Shown one piece after another: positions 1 to 7,480 of a stretch of DNA of 12,441 nt (the stretch's first letter is position 1; every line of letters starts with the position of its first letter). Source of the DNA: Thiotrichales bacterium (lineage in GTDB: Bacteria > Pseudomonadota > Gammaproteobacteria > UWMA-0217); assembly GCA_024763135.1 (NCBI GenBank), contig JANTGD010000065.1, positions 1 to 12,441 of the forward strand. The letters run 5' to 3'. The translations under genes were made by a program, and so were the position numbers. The notes under the pieces were generated by a model, which saw only the letters and a program-made list of their open reading frames with translations, did not search any database and had not been told where the DNA came from.

Positions 1-283
1 ACCGGCAAAGTGCCAGGGTTTAGTGTTTTCCGCGTAGCCAGGGGCGCAGGCGTTCCCACGCGGGAGCATGGGAACGAGGGGTTGCAGGAGGATTCAACTC
101 GTTCCCACGCTCCTGCGTGGGAATGCATACCTTGCCTGCCATAAACTCCAACCCTCCAGTTAATCATTTTTCCAGGTGTTATCTCTGTTATCGGCAATGT
201 GCCGGGGTTTAGTGTTTTCCACGTAGCCAAGGGCGTAGGCGTTCCCACGCGGGAGCATGGGAACGAGTGGAGGTTGGAGCGCC
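1..283. repeat. REP-like composite repeat array, block 1 (189-bp period)
   Basis: This block holds one full 189-bp unit and the first part of the next; the phrase beginning CGGCAA recurs at 3 and 192, and GTTCCCACG at 52 and 241. Each full unit has two palindromes. Type A (52-78, 241-267) has arms GTTCCCA and TGGGAAC around a GC-rich centre. Type B (102-123) has a perfect 9-bp stem TTCCCACGC/GCGTGGGAA with a TCCT loop and is followed by TGCATACC. The block begins before the window. Its right end (about 264-283) resembles the right end of block 3 (about 2571-2590), both reading like AGGTTGGAG after the last palindrome. It lies beyond the 3' end of the minus-strand dehydrogenase gene. The repeats are seen directly; the REP assignment rests on the neighbouring RAYT gene. 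Confidence 0.85.
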
Positions 284-363
284 GGCATGCAGATGGTTTC
301 TCTGGCTTGCCAAGGTACGTGGATGAGGGCATCGCAATTGAGTGTTGTGCCTCCAACATTATT

Positions 364-1158
364 TCACTGCGCTGTGAAGCTGGCGATCAGGTCGTCGATG
401 GCCTCTACCACCTGTGTGATCTTGTCTGGGTTTGCAGCGTCTGGATGTGGAGCGGCAAAGCGAGCGTTGTCGTTGTCAAAATAGCGTCCGGATGCGTTAA
501 CGAACTCGTCGGACAGAGCAGCGCGGCGGAGGATGCCAGCGCCGATGCGAACGTCGTGGCCAGAAACGCCAAAGCCTTCCCGCACCATTTTTGTGGCCAG
601 CAATGAGCCTGGGTTAATCGCGGTGAAGACGGGGCCATCCGGGTGCTCATTGGCCATCCATTGGGTCCACATGATCAGTGCCAGCTTGCTTTGAGCATAA
701 GCCTCCATGTCCGCAAGCTGCCGCTTTCCGAGCAGTGCCGGTATATTGACTGGCGCCTGTGCGGCGGAGGCTACGTTTACTACGCGGCCCTCACGCGGGA
801 TGATTGGCAAAAGCTGGCGGCTCAGTAAAAAGGGGGCGAGAGTGTTCACAACGAAACGCACATCGAGTCCTTCACGTGTGCGGGGCTGCGCTGTTTTGAG
901 AACACCCGCGTTGTTGATGAGAACGTCCAACCGGGCATGGTGGGCGAGGACGGTTTTAGCCAATGCCACAACGTCATCAAACCGTGATAGGTCGGCGAGG
1001 TAGTTCTCGGACTCACCGCCTATCTCTTTAGCGGCGGCTTCGAGTTTCTCAGCGTTGCGACCATGGAGAAGCACGCGATGCCCCTCTGCGGCCAGCATTT
1101 GGGCAGTCAGAAGGCCGATGCCGTCGGTGGCGCCGGTAATGAGGATTGTCTTGGCCAT
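364..1158 (-). CDS. Short-chain dehydrogenase/reductase (SDR family oxidoreductase)
   Basis: A 264-residue cytoplasmic NAD(P)-dependent oxidoreductase of the classical SDR family, a typical length. The Rossmann cofactor motif TGATDGIG is at residues 8-15, the NNAG structural motif at 82-85, a candidate active-site Ser near 131 (VNVAS), the catalytic YxxxK pair at Tyr154 and Lys158 (YAQSK), and the PG turn at 183-184. HGRN at about 32-35 puts an Arg after the second strand, which in this family favours NADP(H); that is an inference. The substrate cannot be read from the sequence; the overall look resembles retinol-dehydrogenase-like SDRs. The ATG at 1156-1158 is preceded by AGGAG at 1166-1170 with 7-nt spacing, which supports this start. 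The gene stands alone between repeat blocks 1 and 2, with no partner in the same transcript, so it gives no pathway clue. Confidence 0.92.
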   Translation of the reverse strand: MAKTILITGATDGIGLLTAQMLAAEGHRVLLHGRNAEKLEAAAKEIGGESENYLADLSRFDDVVALAKTVLAHHARLDVLINNAGVLKTAQPRTREGLDVRFVVNTLAPFLLSRQLLPIIPREGRVVNVASAAQAPVNIPALLGKRQLADMEAYAQSKLALIMWTQWMANEHPDGPVFTAINPGSLLATKMVREGFGVSGHDVRIGAGILRRAALSDEFVNASGRYFDNDNARFAAPHPDAANPDKITQVVEAIDDLIASFTAQ

Positions 1159-1270
1159 GGCTACGCTCCTGAGTTAAAGGGGTCAGACTTGAATGAATAT
1201 GTCACGAGTGCCCTATAATTCTAATTCGAAATCCAATTCCCGACGACAAGGCTGGGGCTCGGGGTGCGGT

Positions 1271-1548
1271 TAACTCGTTCCCACGCAGGAGCATGGGAAC
1301 GAGGGGGTTGCAGGAGGATTAACTCATTCCCACGCTCCCGCGTGGGAATGCATACCTTGCCTGCCATAAACTCCGACCCTCCAGTAAATCACTTTTGCCG
1401 GTGTTATCCCTGTTGCCGGCGATGTGCCAGGGTTTAGTGTTTTCCACGCAGCCAGGGGCGCAGGCGTTCCCACGCGGGAGCATGGGAACGAGAGGAAGTG
1501 CAGGAGGATTTTAACTCGTTCCCACGCTCCCGCGTGGGAATGCGGGGG
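1271..1548. repeat. REP-like composite repeat array, block 2 (189-bp period)
   Basis: About one and a half composite units. Type A palindromes lie at 1274-1303 and 1466-1492 and type B at 1327-1348 and 1519-1540; the offset between the A copies is exactly 189 bp. The first A copy is a special left-end version with the arms extended to a perfect 10 bp (CTCGTTCCCA/TGGGAACGAG) and GCAGGAGC in the centre. The same version starts block 3. The block stops about 13 bp before the stop codon of the RAYT gene, so it forms the 3' flank of that gene. Confidence 0.88.
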
Positions 1549-1560
1549 GCTTTAGATGGG

Positions 1561-2091
1561 TTACCATTGGCGGCGTATTTCCAGTAGTCCTGTTTTTCCG
1601 GCGTAATCTCTTGCGCTGGAATAGCGCCAGTGTTCTGCTTCGTCGACGTAGCCGCGTTTTACGGGGTTCTGGTGGATGTAGTCTATTTTCTGTTTCATCA
1701 TCGCTTCGTTCTGAATCAACTCGGGATGTACGCCTTCTTGCCAGAACTGATAGGTGCGATCGTTTTTGTGTGCTTTTTTGTAGAAGGCTAGCTGATCGAG
1801 TATCTGTCCTACGCCGTTATTGGAGAGGTATTGAATCATTTGTTTTGCGCTCCAGGATTTGAGTCTGCGGATATCTCTGGCGAGGTCTTCGCTTTGCAGG
1901 ACGAGGTGGCAGTGGTTTTCGAGAACGACGTAGGCGTAGACAACCAGGCTTTCTTTGCTGAGGTGGCGTAGGGTGTCGAAGAAGATATTGACGGTGTCCG
2001 GGCGGGTGAAAACTGGAATCCAGTGTATTACGGTCAGGGTGACGAAATGTGGTTGTTTGGGTTCGGTGATTGTGTAGCGGCTTCTGCCCAT
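1561..2091 (-). CDS. REP-associated tyrosine transposase (RAYT, IS200/Y1 superfamily)
   Basis: A 176-residue single-domain protein of the Y1 transposase superfamily, RAYT branch, which nicks and joins single-stranded DNA at REP palindromes. The N-terminus MGRSRY is typical of the branch. The metal-binding HxH (HUH) motif is His60-Cys-His62 in ENHCH; the expected tyrosine nucleophile is probably Tyr138 in the block IDYIHQNPVKRGY (an inference from where related proteins carry it). WQEG (117-120) and HWRYSSARDYAG (154-165) are further family blocks. Length and motifs suggest an intact gene. The ATG at 2089-2091 has a strong AAGGAG at 2099-2104 with 7-nt spacing. A perfect 10-bp-arm REP hairpin (2114-2143) sits just upstream of this ribosome site. 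The gene is enclosed by blocks 2 and 3 of the composite repeat, the usual layout of a RAYT with its cognate repeats. In vivo activity is not shown by sequence. Confidence 0.93.
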   Translation of the reverse strand: MGRSRYTITEPKQPHFVTLTVIHWIPVFTRPDTVNIFFDTLRHLSKESLVVYAYVVLENHCHLVLQSEDLARDIRRLKSWSAKQMIQYLSNNGVGQILDQLAFYKKAHKNDRTYQFWQEGVHPELIQNEAMMKQKIDYIHQNPVKRGYVDEAEHWRYSSARDYAGKTGLLEIRRQW

Positions 2092-2110
2092 TATTTTGCT
2101 CCTTAGGTTT

Positions 2111-2590
2111 TAACTCGTTCCCACGCAGGAGCATGGGAACGAGTGGGTTGCTGGAGGTTTAAATCGTTCCCACGCTCCAGCGTGGGAATGCATACCTTGC
2201 CTGCCATAAACTCAGACCCTCCAGTCATCTACTTTTCCTGGCGCCATTTCTGTTGCCGGCAAAGTGCCAGGGTTTAGTGTTTTCCACGTAGCCAGGGGCG
2301 CAGGCATTCCCACGCGGGAGCATGGGAACGAGTGGGTTGCAGGAAGTTTAAATCGTTCCCACGCTCCTGCGTGGGAATGCATACCTCCGCTCGCCCCAAA
2401 CTCCGACTCTCCAGAAAATCACTTTTGCCGGTGCTATCTCTGTTATCGGCAATGTACCAGGGTTTAGTGTTTTTCCACGTAGCCAAGGGCGTAGGCGTTC
2501 CCACGCGGGAGCATGGGAACGAGAAGAAGTGCAGGAGGTTTTTAACTTGTTCCCGCGCGGGAGTGTGGGCACGAGTGTAGGTTGGAGGGT
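2111..2590. repeat. REP-like composite repeat array, block 3 (189-bp period)
   Basis: The longest block, with about two and a half units. Type A palindromes are at 2114-2143, 2306-2332 (one arm mutated to ATTCCCA) and 2497-2523; type B are at 2167-2188 and 2356-2377. A degenerate final palindrome covers about 2546-2575. Spacings between A copies are 189 and 191 bp. The single-copy parts of the unit (phrases like GGGTTTAGTGTTTTCCACGT and CCTTGCCTGCCATAAACTC) are also conserved, so the repeated object is the whole composite unit, not only the hairpins. The block fills the gap between the RAYT start and the 3' end of the RND pump gene and begins about 13 bp past the pump stop codon, where the hairpins could also act as transcript ends. 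Confidence 0.88.
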
Positions 2591-2602
2591 GGGTAGGCGT
2601 GG

Positions 2603-5600
2603 TCATGAGGCTGTGCTTTCATCGATTTCTTTAGAAATCGATCCACGCCACTTCTGCAGCCGCAGCAGCGCCCCTTCTATGAGTGAGTAGGCCACTGGTA
2701 CGACGATGAGTGTGAGGAGGGTGGAGCTGATCATGCCGCCGATGACGGCGACGGCAAGCGGGCCGTTGGTGTCGGCACCGGCACCGAGGCCGAGGGCGGC
2801 GGGGAGCATGGAGAGGATGACGGTGAGCGAGGTCATGAGCACCGGGCGCATGCGGATGGGGCAGGCTTCGAGCAGGGCAGGACCAATACCTTTTCCGGCG
2901 CGGCGCAGTTGGTTGGTGAGATCGATGAGCAGGATGGAGTTCTTAGCCACCAGGCCGATGAGCAGCACCATGCCGATCATTGAGTAGATATTGAGCGTAT
3001 GACCAGCCAGCCATAGGGCGAATACGCCACCGATAATGGCCAGCGGTTGCGCCGTCATGACGATCAGCGGCTGGATCAGCGAGTTGAACTGGCTGGCCAG
3101 TGTCATATAAACGAGGATCAGGCCAGTGGCGAAGGCGAACAGCACATAGCCGACCGTCTTGCTGAACTCTTTGGCGCGGCCGATCAGCTCGATGTGGTAG
3201 CCGGTGGGCAGCAGTTTGCTTGCCTCGCGCAGTACAATCTGCGCCGCATCGCCCTCGGCAATGCTGGGTGTGGCGAAGAAGGTGGCTGCGTACTGCAGCT
3301 TGTAGCGTCCGATGGTGGCCGGGCCGAGGCGGGATTCGAGCTGCGCCACGGTGTCGAGGCGCACCAGTTCGCCAGCGCGGTTGCGCAGATAGATGTTCTG
3401 CAGATCTTCGGGATGACGCAGTTCTGAGTCGGCCTTGAGCCGAATGTCATAGCGCTCGCCATCACCGGGTTCGTCGTTGTACTTGGCGACATCGACGCCG
3501 CCAACCAGTACGCGCAGGGCATTGGCCACACTGCGCGTATCGAGCCCGACATTGCGGGCCAGGGCGCGATCGAGCCTGAGCGTGGTTTGCGGCATGTCGA
3601 GTTGCAGGTCGGTGTCCAGCGTGCCGATCTCCGGGATGGCCTGCAGACGGTGATTCAACGCGGTAGCCAGCTCGGCCACCTTGTCCAGGTTCGGCCCCTT
3701 GAGCACGAACTGCAGTGGCTCGCCGCGCATGCCGCCGACCACGGGGACCGGCGCGGCGAAGGCTTTGACGCCGGGCACCGCAGCCAGCTCGTCACGCACC
3801 TTGCGCAGCAGGATCACCTGATGGACCGAGCGCTGCTCGCGAGGCACCAGGCTGACATAGATCTCGCCCTGATTGACTTGTCCCCGGTCACCGGTGCCAA
3901 TGGTGCTGAACAGACCGTGGATCTCCGGATGCTTACCCAGAATCTGCTCCACCGCCCGCAGGCGCTCGCGGGTATAGTCGATGCTCGAACCCAGCGGTGT
4001 TTTGATGGAGACAATAAAACGGCCCTCGTCCTCATCCGGCATAAAGCCCTTGCCAAGTTGCCCCATGAACCAGCCACTGCTGATGACGACCAGCGCTGCA
4101 ATCGAGAGCACCAGCCAGCGATGGCGCAGCGCGTGTGTGAGCAGCCAGTGGTAGCCGTGCTCAAGGCTACGGAACAGTGTCTCCAGCAGCCGAAACAGCC
4201 GCCCGTGCCGTCTGGGTACACGCAGATAGCGGGCGCAGAGCATGGGCGTGAGTGTCAGCGAGACGAACAGCGAAGCCAGCACGCCGAGGACCACCACCAC
4301 GGCGAAGGAACTGAGGAAGCGGCCGATGATGCCCTGCATGAAGACAACCGCGCCGAACAGCGACACCAGCGTAAAGGTGGACGCGAGCACCGCGAACATT
4401 ACCTGCGCCGTACCGCGCTCGGCCAGCCGGGCCGGAGGCGTGTCCCGGTCCTCCTCCATGTGGCGGAAGATGTTCTCCAGCACCACGATCGCATCGTCCA
4501 CCACCACACCAATAAGCAATAGCAGCCCCAGCAGCGTCATGACGTTGAAGGTGTAGCCGGCAAAATAGATGCCGGCAATGGCGCCCAGCAGCGACACCGG
4601 AATGGCGGTGGCGACGATCAGTGTGGAGCGCAGGTTGCGCAGGAACAGCCACACCACCAGCGCCGCCAGCAGGGTGCCCTCGAACAGGTGGGACTGCAGC
4701 GCCTCAACAATGGCAGTGATGAGGTTGGCGTCATCGACTACGACGCTGAGGCGCATGGAGGGCGGTAGTTGCGGCAGGATCTCGCTGCGCAGACGGCGTT
4801 TAGCCTCGTCGATGATAGCCACGGTATTGCTGCCGGAGATCTTCACCAGTCCAAGGCCCACTGCCGGCTCGCCGTTGTAGCTGGCGTAGCGGCGGAAATC
4901 CGCCAGGCCGTCTTCGATGGTGGCGATGTCACGCAGGCGGATCGGCAGGCCATCACGGTAGCCGACGATGAGCCGGCCAAGGTCTTCGACGTGATGATAT
5001 TCCAGATCGAGCTTGAGCTGCCGCTCGCGCTCGGCGGCGGTGATGAAGCCTCCGGGCAGCTTGATGTGCTCGGTGCCAAAGGCCTGGATGACCTGATCGG
5101 CCGTGACGCCCTGCGCGGCCATGCGGTCGATGTTGAGATTGACACGGATGGTGCGGCGGCGCTCGCCGGCGATGACCACATCGCCCACACCGCTGATCGT
5201 CTCCAGCCGCTTCTTGATGACATTGCGGGCATAGACATTCAGTTGCTGCAGCGTGTTCTCGCCCTGTAATGCCAGCCATAGGATCGGCTGCGAGCCAGCC
5301 TCGACCTTCTTCAGTACCGGCGTTTCGGCGTCGTCGGGTAACCGCTGCAGGATTTCGTTGAGTTTGGCCTGCACCTCGTTGAAGGCGGTATCGATGTTCT
5401 TCTCCAGCTCGAACTGGATGATCACCACTGACACGCCGGCCAGCGACGAGGATTGCACACTTTCGATGCCGGAAACGCTGTTTACTGCCGACTCGATCAC
5501 ATTGGTCACCGAGGCGTCGATCACCTCCGGGTCGGCCCCCGGCAGCACGGTGGCGACCGATAGCATGGGGAAGTCGATCTTCGGCAACCGGTCCACGCCG

Positions 5601-5695
5601 ATGCGCTCATAGGCGATCACGCCGAACAGCACGAGCACCAGGCTGAGCATGAGCGTCAGCACGTGCTGGCGGATGGACAGGGCAGGGAGGTTCAT
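2603..5695 (-). CDS. RND efflux transporter permease (AcrB/MexB-type, HAE-1-like)
   Basis: A 1030-residue inner-membrane proton antiporter of the resistance-nodulation-division family, full length for an AcrB-type pump. It would take up hydrophobic or amphiphilic compounds from the periplasm or membrane and pass them to an outer-membrane channel. The N-terminal helix (about 11-29) is followed by a periplasmic porter region, a helix cluster from about 338, a second periplasmic region and a final helix cluster. The proton-relay residues are present: Asp400-Asp401 in GVVVDDAIVVLEN (the TM4 pair) and Lys918 in GLVAKNSILL (TM10). FNEVQAKLNEI (105-115) belongs to the first porter domain. The start ATG overlaps the adaptor's stop codon in ATGA (5692-5695), so the two are translationally coupled. 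Substrate is unknown; a heavy-metal (CzcA-like) role looks less likely but is not excluded. No outer-membrane factor gene follows. Confidence 0.95.
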   Translation of the reverse strand: MNLPALSIRQHVLTLMLSLVLVLFGVIAYERIGVDRLPKIDFPMLSVATVLPGADPEVIDASVTNVIESAVNSVSGIESVQSSSLAGVSVVIIQFELEKNIDTAFNEVQAKLNEILQRLPDDAETPVLKKVEAGSQPILWLALQGENTLQQLNVYARNVIKKRLETISGVGDVVIAGERRRTIRVNLNIDRMAAQGVTADQVIQAFGTEHIKLPGGFITAAERERQLKLDLEYHHVEDLGRLIVGYRDGLPIRLRDIATIEDGLADFRRYASYNGEPAVGLGLVKISGSNTVAIIDEAKRRLRSEILPQLPPSMRLSVVVDDANLITAIVEALQSHLFEGTLLAALVVWLFLRNLRSTLIVATAIPVSLLGAIAGIYFAGYTFNVMTLLGLLLLIGVVVDDAIVVLENIFRHMEEDRDTPPARLAERGTAQVMFAVLASTFTLVSLFGAVVFMQGIIGRFLSSFAVVVVLGVLASLFVSLTLTPMLCARYLRVPRRHGRLFRLLETLFRSLEHGYHWLLTHALRHRWLVLSIAALVVISSGWFMGQLGKGFMPDEDEGRFIVSIKTPLGSSIDYTRERLRAVEQILGKHPEIHGLFSTIGTGDRGQVNQGEIYVSLVPREQRSVHQVILLRKVRDELAAVPGVKAFAAPVPVVGGMRGEPLQFVLKGPNLDKVAELATALNHRLQAIPEIGTLDTDLQLDMPQTTLRLDRALARNVGLDTRSVANALRVLVGGVDVAKYNDEPGDGERYDIRLKADSELRHPEDLQNIYLRNRAGELVRLDTVAQLESRLGPATIGRYKLQYAATFFATPSIAEGDAAQIVLREASKLLPTGYHIELIGRAKEFSKTVGYVLFAFATGLILVYMTLASQFNSLIQPLIVMTAQPLAIIGGVFALWLAGHTLNIYSMIGMVLLIGLVAKNSILLIDLTNQLRRAGKGIGPALLEACPIRMRPVLMTSLTVILSMLPAALGLGAGADTNGPLAVAVIGGMISSTLLTLIVVPVAYSLIEGALLRLQKWRGSISKEIDESTAS
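2621..2642. other. Perfect inverted repeat inside the 3' end of the pump gene
   Basis: ATCGATTTC at 2621-2629 and GAAATCGAT at 2634-2642 form a perfect 9-bp stem around a 4-nt loop. It lies in the last codons of the RND gene (residues about ISKEID) and ends 16 nt before the stop codon. In RNA it would form a hairpin at the end of the operon message, but there is no U-tract directly after it, so it is not a standard intrinsic terminator. It might slow 3' decay or simply be chance. Confidence 0.5.
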
Positions 5696-6783
5696 GGTTG
5701 CACCTTGGATTCGTTTTGGATGGCGACCGGTACACCGTCGGCGAGAAAGGCCGCGCCATCGATGGCAATGCGATCACCCGCGTTCAGCCCGGAGACGATC
5801 TCGATATGGCCGTCCTGGCGAAGACCAAGCCGCACCGGTACGGCTTCGGCTTTGCCGGCGTGCAACCGGTAGACCACCTCACCGCGTCGCCGCGGCACCA
5901 CGGCCTGTTCCGGCACCACAATCACGTTTTCATGCTGTGCCAGCACCACGTCGGCGGTGATGGTCTGGCCCGGCAGCCAGGCAACGCTGTTGTCGAAATC
6001 GGCCAGTGCGTGCAGGGCCCGATTGCTCTGTTCCAGCATGGGTCGCAGACGCGTAATGCGCGCCGTCAGCTGTTGGCCACCACTGTGCAGTGTCACCGGC
6101 ATGTCCAGAGTGGCGGCATCGGCCAGCGATTCCGGAAAGTAGAGCCGCGCGCGTAAGTGTTGGGTATCAACGAGCTGGAACAACGCGGGACTGGACGGTG
6201 ACATGGGGTTGACGTAGTCGCCCACCGATACCGTGCGCTGCTGCACGACACCGCTCAAGGGTGCGACGATGCGGGTTTGGGAAAGCTGATACTTGGCCTG
6301 TGCCAGACGCGCCCTGGCCTGTGCCCGCTGGGCTTCAGCCTCGCGCACGGCTGCGCTGGCGTCATCGAGCTGGGATTGCGGGGTGAGTTTCTGATCACGC
6401 AGCGATTGGATGCGTGTGAGGGTGCGGCGCAGGTTCTCAATGCGTACATCCAGTCGCGCGATATCGGCTTTGGCCGCATCCGCATCCAGGCGGAAACTCT
6501 CGTCATCGAGCCGCGCCAACCGATCACCTTGTTTCACTGTGTCGCCTTCATCAACGTTGACCTCGACCACCTCGGCGGAAACATGCGACTTGAGTTGCGG
6601 TGTACGCGTTGACTCGATAATGCCCTGCAAGCGTGTGCTGCGGGCAATGGATGTTTTCTCGACAGTCAATGCGGTGACTGGTGTGCGGTAAACCGTGTCG
6701 GTGGCCTGTTGCTGCGGCTCGGCAGCCAGCAATGGCGTGCTGAACATTAAGCCGAAAAGCAGTGTGGCAGGGAAAGTTTTCAT
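5692..6783 (-). CDS. RND efflux periplasmic adaptor subunit (membrane fusion protein, HlyD/AcrA-like)
   Basis: A 363-residue periplasmic adaptor that links the RND pump to an outer-membrane channel. Residues 1-21 form a Sec signal peptide with a likely cut after LLAA; there is no lipobox Cys, so it is not an AcrA-style lipoprotein. The first lipoyl half spans about 63-95 (VNVDEGDTVKQGDRLARLD). It is followed by an alpha-helical hairpin or coiled coil at about 97-170, rich in Ala, Arg and Gln, and by the second lipoyl half at about 171-205 (RIVAPLSGVVQQRTVSVGDYV region). A beta-barrel and a membrane-proximal domain occupy the rest (IVVPEQAVVPR is a typical phrase). The start is 2 nt after the TetR stop, with GGAG upstream at usable spacing. 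It overlaps the pump start by 4 nt. This gene order fits an adaptor/pump operon led by its own regulator. Confidence 0.94.
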   Translation of the reverse strand: MKTFPATLLFGLMFSTPLLAAEPQQQATDTVYRTPVTALTVEKTSIARSTRLQGIIESTRTPQLKSHVSAEVVEVNVDEGDTVKQGDRLARLDDESFRLDADAAKADIARLDVRIENLRRTLTRIQSLRDQKLTPQSQLDDASAAVREAEAQRAQARARLAQAKYQLSQTRIVAPLSGVVQQRTVSVGDYVNPMSPSSPALFQLVDTQHLRARLYFPESLADAATLDMPVTLHSGGQQLTARITRLRPMLEQSNRALHALADFDNSVAWLPGQTITADVVLAQHENVIVVPEQAVVPRRRGEVVYRLHAGKAEAVPVRLGLRQDGHIEIVSGLNAGDRIAIDGAAFLADGVPVAIQNESKVQP

Positions 6784-6785
6784 GG

Positions 6786-7382
6786 CTAGTCTCCGCTGAA
6801 ATAAGGACGCAGCACCGCCAGTACGGCATCGGCTATTTGCACCGCTGAACGGTGGGCGTCGATCCCCGCAGTGGTGTGCGGGTGGATGGGCTGCAATTCA
6901 TAGTGCTGTTTGACCATGCCAAAGATCATTTCCGAGAGCAGAAACGCATCGGCCTGCGGGCGTAAAGATTTGAGCAGGGCCATGAACGGTTGCTGTACTT
7001 CGTCAAAAATAAAGCGTCCCAGAAACGTCAGGCGCTGCGCATCGGCATCCAGTAATTCACGCTGCAGCAGCCGCCGGAATCGATCATCCTCGTCCAGCTC
7101 CCGGGTCATGCCGTGGACAAAGTCATGTAGCTGCGTGAGCGCTGGCACATCGTTGCGCAACGCTTGCAGCAGCCGTGCTGATTTATCGGCAAATGCCGTC
7201 GAGACGGCTTCGCGGTAGAGCGCTTCTTTATTGGCAAAATGGTTGTAGAGTGCCGGCGGGCTGATGCCCACGGCGGTTGCGATGTCCCGCATCGAGACAC
7301 CTGCGTAACCACAGTCGGCAAACAGGCCAATGGCCGTGAGCAAAATACGCTCGCGCGTGTTTTGAGGATGGGGGCTGGGCAT
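6786..7382 (-). CDS. TetR/AcrR-family transcriptional repressor of the efflux operon
   Basis: A 198-residue cytoplasmic one-component regulator of normal TetR length. The N-terminal DNA-binding domain is clear: RERILLTAIGLFADCGYAGVS (10-30), then the helix-turn-helix MRDIATAVGISPPALYNHFANKEAL (31-55). The C-terminal half (about 60-198) is the variable helical ligand-binding and dimerisation domain; its ligand cannot be predicted. It is the first gene of the operon, followed 2 nt later by the adaptor and then the pump. A perfect palindrome overlaps the -10 box 16-33 nt upstream of the start, so the protein probably represses its own operon and is released by a pump substrate (inference). No good Shine-Dalgarno sequence is visible before the ATG at 7380-7382, which suggests weak translation of the repressor. 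Confidence 0.95.
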   Translation of the reverse strand: MPSPHPQNTRERILLTAIGLFADCGYAGVSMRDIATAVGISPPALYNHFANKEALYREAVSTAFADKSARLLQALRNDVPALTQLHDFVHGMTRELDEDDRFRRLLQRELLDADAQRLTFLGRFIFDEVQQPFMALLKSLRPQADAFLLSEMIFGMVKQHYELQPIHPHTTAGIDAHRSAVQIADAVLAVLRPYFSGD

Positions 7383-7397
7383 GGCGGCAGTAAAGTG

Positions 7398-7415
7398 AAT
7401 TAACGTTCGTTAATT
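7398..7415. promoter_or_regulatory. Probable TetR operator (perfect 18-bp palindrome)
   Basis: AATTAACG-TT-CGTTAATT has perfect 8-bp arms with a 2-bp centre. It lies directly upstream of the TetR gene and overlaps the -10 element of its promoter, so a bound dimer would block RNA polymerase. Palindromes of this size and spot are the rule for TetR autorepressors. The sequence and symmetry are seen; the identity of the binding protein is inferred. Confidence 0.8.
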
Positions 7416-7440
7416 ATGGCAGGCCATAAAGGGGTGTCAA
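7413..7440 (-). promoter_or_regulatory. Sigma-70 promoter of the tetR-adaptor-RND operon
   Basis: On the minus strand a perfect -35 box TTGACA (7435-7440) is followed after 16 nt by CATAAT (7413-7418), a 5-of-6 match to the -10 consensus. Transcription would start near 7405, leaving a leader of roughly 20-25 nt before the TetR ATG. The operator palindrome overlaps the -10 box. Confidence 0.78.
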
Positions 7441-7480
7441 GCGCTCTGTATCACGGTCTTTTGTATGGCTAAGTTTTTAA

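Noticed and set aside
199..606. Open frames starting MPGFSVFHVA at 199 and 2264
   Set aside because: They begin inside the 189-bp repeat and are translations of the repeat unit; the first also runs antisense into the SDR gene. No ribosome site and no protein family.
1..2590. CRISPR array
   Set aside because: The repeats are palindromes in a conserved 189-bp unit, and the sequence between them is itself repeated; there are no short unique spacers and no cas genes.
3587..4522. 311-codon plus-strand open frame
   Set aside because: Antisense to the RND pump gene, with low-complexity His/Gln/Arg-rich content typical of a mirror frame in GC-rich coding DNA.
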